Source of the DNA: Microcaldota archaeon
GTDB lineage: Archaea > Micrarchaeota > Micrarchaeia > Micrarchaeales > Micrarchaeaceae
DNA: 8,158 nt
Reading direction: 5' to 3'
Assembly (NCBI GenBank): GCA_027344745.1
Contig: DAHWIS010000008.1
Coordinates: 1-8,158, forward strand
Shown: positions 6,301-8,158 of the stretch, piece by piece
How the letters are laid out: every line of letters begins with the position of its first letter
How positions within the stretch are numbered: position 1 is the first letter of the stretch
Translations under genes and position numbers: made by a program
The notes under the pieces: generated by a model
Seen by the model: only the letters and a program-made list of their open reading frames with translations
Told to the model about the DNA's origin: nothing
Databases searched by the model: none

Positions 6301-7165
6301 ATAGATTCTTCTGGGGCCACCACTTTTTGCATTCCTTGCCGAAAAATACGCAATAATTGCACTTCCATTTCTCTTCGAACGGCACGGGAAGCGCGTCCCT
6401 GTTCCCATTCCAGTATTTCATGGAAAATGCAAGCATCTGATCGATCTCATCTTGCGAGTATTCGAATTTATAAAGTTTTATTTCCTTGCCGGTAAACTGG
6501 TTTATGTATCTTATGCACAGCGTATTGCTGAGCTTCTTGATTCCCGAAAATTCGCCGAAAAACTCTTTTGCAACGGTATCTACGGATTGCAGCGCTGATT
6601 CTATACCCAATGCGTCAAGCTGCCTTTTGAACTCATCGGTCATTGCAAGTTTTTGTATGCCGTATACCCTGCTGAAATTTTGGTATGTATAGAGCTTGTC
6701 CTTTATATCGCCGACAAGCTTGTGGTATAAAAGAACCTGGACCCTGTGTGAAAGCATCTGGGGCTCAGAGGGCAGGTTATCATTGGCTTTTGTCTTGTCT
6801 TCGTATATCGTCACTATGCCGTCTTTCATGCTTAGCTCGTCTATCTTGCCGACAATCCTATAGCCGTTTACCGACCCGTAGATCTGTATCTCGCGCGCCC
6901 TCCCGTTGTTTGGAAGCTGTTTCAACGCCATGTAGCTGGTATATAATGACTTATAAACCGAATCCGCGTAGCTTTTTGGCTGAAGCAGTATCGGAATGTT
7001 GACTTCCTGCTCCATTGCTTCGTGCATTGTCCTGCCCTTTCTGATCTCTGCGGTTATCTTAGGGCCTTTCGTATAATTAAGCTCCATCTGTCTCTCGCAC
7101 CAATACTGCGCAGCGACGTCCGTTGCCCTTATACTGGTCTTGTGCAATTTTTCCAATGCGTTCAA
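6299..7165 (-). CDS. Cas4/Exo5-type PD-(D/E)XK nuclease with 4Fe-4S cysteines
   Basis: Predicted single-strand-DNA exonuclease of the RecB/Cas4/Exo5 superfamily. Of its 288 residues, the N-terminal IRATDVAAQYWCERQ (12-26) carries C23. The C-terminus has C269-x2-C272-x6-C279, giving the four ligands of an Fe-S cluster in the Cas4/Exo5 arrangement. Nuclease motifs: H48 in GRTMHEAM, D109 in VGKIDEL, E122-x-K124 in IYEDKTK, and Q143 with Y147 in RVQVLLYH. All catalytic residues appear intact. There is no CRISPR array, cas1 or cas2 here, so an Exo5-like DNA repair role is more likely than spacer acquisition; that is inference. The start is uncertain. I used the TTG at 7165, preceded by a G-rich GGCGGGCTGAT similar to an SD. 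An in-frame TGA at 7190-7192 closes the frame upstream. A second TTG lies three codons in. alaS follows 9 bases downstream. Confidence 0.88.
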   Translation of the reverse strand: MNALEKLHKTSIRATDVAAQYWCERQMELNYTKGPKITAEIRKGRTMHEAMEQEVNIPILLQPKSYADSVYKSLYTSYMALKQLPNNGRAREIQIYGSVNGYRIVGKIDELSMKDGIVTIYEDKTKANDNLPSEPQMLSHRVQVLLYHKLVGDIKDKLYTYQNFSRVYGIQKLAMTDEFKRQLDALGIESALQSVDTVAKEFFGEFSGIKKLSNTLCIRYINQFTGKEIKLYKFEYSQDEIDQMLAFSMKYWNGNRDALPVPFEEKWKCNYCVFFGKECKKWWPQKNL

Positions 7166-7189
7166 TAATATCAGCCCGCCTACTTGTCT

Positions 7190-7240
7190 TCACAGCAAAT
7201 GCTCAGCGATCATCTCAGTCATCACAGATACTTTTTTCAT
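7190..7240 (-). other. 16-codon mini-ORF in the nuclease leader, same frame, ending in TGA
   Basis: An ATG at 7240 opens a 16-residue reading frame (MKKVSVMTEMIAEHLL) that ends at a TGA. It is in exactly the same frame as the nuclease, which begins with TTG 24 bases further on with no other stop between. It could be a leader peptide or upstream ORF, the original N-terminus of the nuclease cut off by a nonsense change, or chance. A weak SD-like AAAGGA lies upstream. There is no direct evidence of translation. Confidence 0.25.
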
Positions 7241-7279
7241 GCAATATCTATTAATCCTTTCCATGTTTGCATTTGCCGC

Positions 7280-7293
7280 ATAAACCGGTTTAT
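7280..7293. repeat. Perfect 14-bp palindrome, candidate operator
   Basis: The sequence ATAAACCGGTTTAT is its own reverse complement over all 14 bases. It lies between the two divergent genes, about 38-51 bases upstream of the rightward ATG and just upstream of its TATA element. Each half contains TTTAT, so it also presents a weak TATA-like element on both strands. A dimeric regulator binding here could control both directions; this is inference. Confidence 0.45.
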
Positions 7294-7302
7294 CAGAAAG
7301 GC

Positions 7303-7309
7303 TTAAAAA
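7303..7309 (+). promoter_or_regulatory. TATA box of the four-span membrane protein gene
   Basis: TTAAAAA is centred about 25 bases upstream of the ATG at 7331, with a purine-rich GAAAGG just upstream as a possible BRE. No SD motif lies close to the ATG, so the transcript is probably leaderless. Confidence 0.55.
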
Positions 7310-7330
7310 GATGGGAAACGCTATATCCGT

Positions 7331-7861
7331 ATGGCAGGCATGCAAGTCTTCGGTGACAATAATAACCCGTTGCAGGGAACCGCTGACGCGAACACCGCCA
7401 AGCCGCAGGGGGACATTGGAATTGCCGGCCCTTTGGCTTTTTGGATAATAATGCTTCTGTTAGGATTGGCGTTCTTGATACTTTTCCCAGCCGGGAGGGC
7501 GAACGCATCGGGGAGCACACGCTTTATCCTGTATGATATAGGCCCATACATAATCGACATGCCTCGCGCGATAATATTTCCATTGATCGTAGCGCTGTGG
7601 ATAGGCATGCGCACAGGAGCAAATACACAGAACATAAGGAAGGCCATAGACGTTGGCGTCATAAATGCAGTTTATACGAGCGTGGTGTATGCCATAAGCA
7701 TATTCATAATATACCTGATAGCGGTATATTCGTCGGTTGAATTGCTTAAGTCCCTTCCTACCGACACATTCGTAGTTTACCTTGTGATCATACCTGTGGC
7801 CACATTGCTCATACTGACGCCATTGATAGGATTACTAAGGAGGGCTAGGAGCCAGGCATAG
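7331..7861 (+). CDS. Four-span integral membrane protein of unknown function, 176 aa
   Basis: I do not recognise this family. A polar, Asn/Gln/Gly-rich N-terminus (residues 1-31, no signal peptide) is followed by four likely membrane segments at about 32-53, 73-93, 107-134 and 147-169, and then a short basic tail (RRARSQA). The segment spacing gives an extramembrane loop at 54-72 and a basic loop at 94-106 (RTGANTQNIRK). With positive charges in that loop and in the tail, the positive-inside rule would place the N-terminus, loop 94-106 and C-terminus in the cytoplasm. No catalytic or transport signature is visible. It has its own TATA element, starts at an ATG with no alternative needed, and is transcribed alone, converging on the GTPase gene 29 bases away. 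Its coding status is well supported by promoter spacing and coherent hydrophobic organisation. Confidence 0.75.
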   Translation: MAGMQVFGDNNNPLQGTADANTAKPQGDIGIAGPLAFWIIMLLLGLAFLILFPAGRANASGSTRFILYDIGPYIIDMPRAIIFPLIVALWIGMRTGANTQNIRKAIDVGVINAVYTSVVYAISIFIIYLIAVYSSVELLKSLPTDTFVVYLVIIPVATLLILTPLIGLLRRARSQA

Positions 7862-7890
7862 TATAGGAAGCGAAATGCATTGCGAAGGCT

Positions 7891-8158
7891 CTATTTAGGC
7901 TTTATTGCGCTGACTATCTTTATTATGTCGTTGTCCTGCAGTACATAATCCTTAGCCAGCCTCCTCTTAGTTATTGCATCTATCGCGTACAGCATATTCT
8001 TCGCTATGTCGGTATGTATCTTCCTTGCCAGGTCCATCGCAGTAGATCCTTTTTTTATCAGTATTGCGTCAGGTAGTATGTTTCCAAAGTGGTCGGTATA
8101 TTTATTTTCGTCTTCCACAGGATACACCACTATATTGTTTAGCATGCTGAATGCAGAG
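7891..8158 (-). CDS. YchF/Ygr210-like translation-associated GTPase, C-terminal TGS domain only (5'-truncated by window edge)
   Basis: The visible 88 codons encode the TGS domain that ends archaeal and eukaryotic OBG-type proteins of the YchF/Ygr210 group. These are ATP/GTP-binding proteins that associate with ribosomes. The family signature is complete: IVVYPVEDE, YTDHFGNILPDA, LIKKGSTAMDLARKIHTDI, YAIDAITKRRL, and DNDIIKIV near the end. The frame is open through an ATG at 8145 to the window edge, and the residues before that Met (SAFS) fit the helix that precedes TGS in full-length homologues. The protein therefore starts outside the window, and the G domain with its P-loop is not visible. 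DRG-type GTPases are less likely because their TGS motif (IHK, WG-x-SVKH) is absent. Confidence 0.85.
   Translation of the reverse strand, partial: SAFSMLNNIVVYPVEDENKYTDHFGNILPDAILIKKGSTAMDLARKIHTDIAKNMLYAIDAITKRRLAKDYVLQDNDIIKIVSAIKPK

Larger units (their letters stand above)
7166..7330. promoter_or_regulatory. Divergent promoter region between the nuclease and the four-span membrane gene
   Basis: This 165-base stretch separates two divergently transcribed genes and holds no stable gene. It contains the rightward TATA element (7303-7309), a perfect 14-bp palindrome (7280-7293) and the leader mini-ORF of the nuclease. For the leftward operon the best TATA candidate is TTTATG on the minus strand, within and just beside the palindrome. 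It would give a leader of roughly 90 bases. The leftward promoter assignment is weak. Confidence 0.55.

Noticed and set aside
5834..6304. Plus-strand open frame of 156 codons opposite the alaS 5' end
   Set aside because: It lies entirely opposite the conserved catalytic core of AlaRS and past its start, with no promoter or SD and no family resemblance.
6299..7165. CRISPR-associated Cas4 as part of a CRISPR-Cas locus
   Set aside because: No direct repeats with spacers and no other cas gene occur anywhere in the window, and the nuclease is embedded in a housekeeping operon.
1..8158. tRNA or rRNA genes, transposons and insertion-sequence ends
   Set aside because: Intergenic space is too small apart from 2366-2571 and 7166-7330. 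Neither shows a cloverleaf, long inverted repeats or transposase motifs.

Overview
The window looks like a compact piece of an archaeal chromosome with moderate GC content. The archaeal calls rest on four things: an archaeal-type alanyl-tRNA synthetase, a CDP-archaeol synthase (the ether-lipid enzyme CarS), the C-terminal TGS tail of an archaeal YchF/Ygr210-like GTPase, and TATA elements about 25 bases upstream of start codons, as expected for leaderless archaeal transcripts. Genes are tightly packed, some proteins are small, and a bacterial-style ferrochelatase is present. This would fit an acidophilic DPANN lineage such as Micrarchaeota (ARMAN-2-like) or a Thermoplasmata-related archaeon, but the lineage is an inference from gene content only.

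Layout. Positions 1-719 (+) hold the C-terminal three quarters of a ferrochelatase (HemH/CpfC) whose 5' end lies outside the window. It converges, 8 bases apart, on a long minus-strand cluster. Read in transcription order (right to left), that cluster is: a solo Cas4/Exo5-type Fe-S PD-(D/E)XK nuclease (6299-7165), alaS (3617-6289), a 170-residue protein I do not recognise (3100-3612), carS (2572-3090), a doubtful 60-codon ORF (2388-2570), an NRAMP/SLC11-family metal transporter (953-2365) and a 70-residue single-span membrane protein (728-940). From the nuclease to carS the gaps are only 4-9 bases, and SD-like motifs overlap the upstream stop codons, so this is probably one operon. The NRAMP gene has its own TATA box and probably forms a second unit with the 70-residue protein.

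Positions 7166-7330 are a divergent promoter region. It carries a perfect 14-bp palindrome, a TATA element for the rightward gene and a 16-codon mini-ORF in frame with the nuclease but closed by TGA. Positions 7331-7861 (+) encode an unrecognised four-span membrane protein. It converges on the truncated YchF-like GTPase (7891-8158, minus).

Functionally the window mixes housekeeping (tRNA charging, membrane-lipid headgroup activation, a translation-linked GTPase), metal and heme handling (ferrochelatase and NRAMP, on opposite strands) and DNA processing (the nuclease). There is no CRISPR array, transposon, tRNA or rRNA. The most open questions are the two unknown proteins, the non-canonical metal site of the NRAMP protein, the non-CRISPR nuclease with its odd leader, and the strong excess of the hexamer GCATGC.
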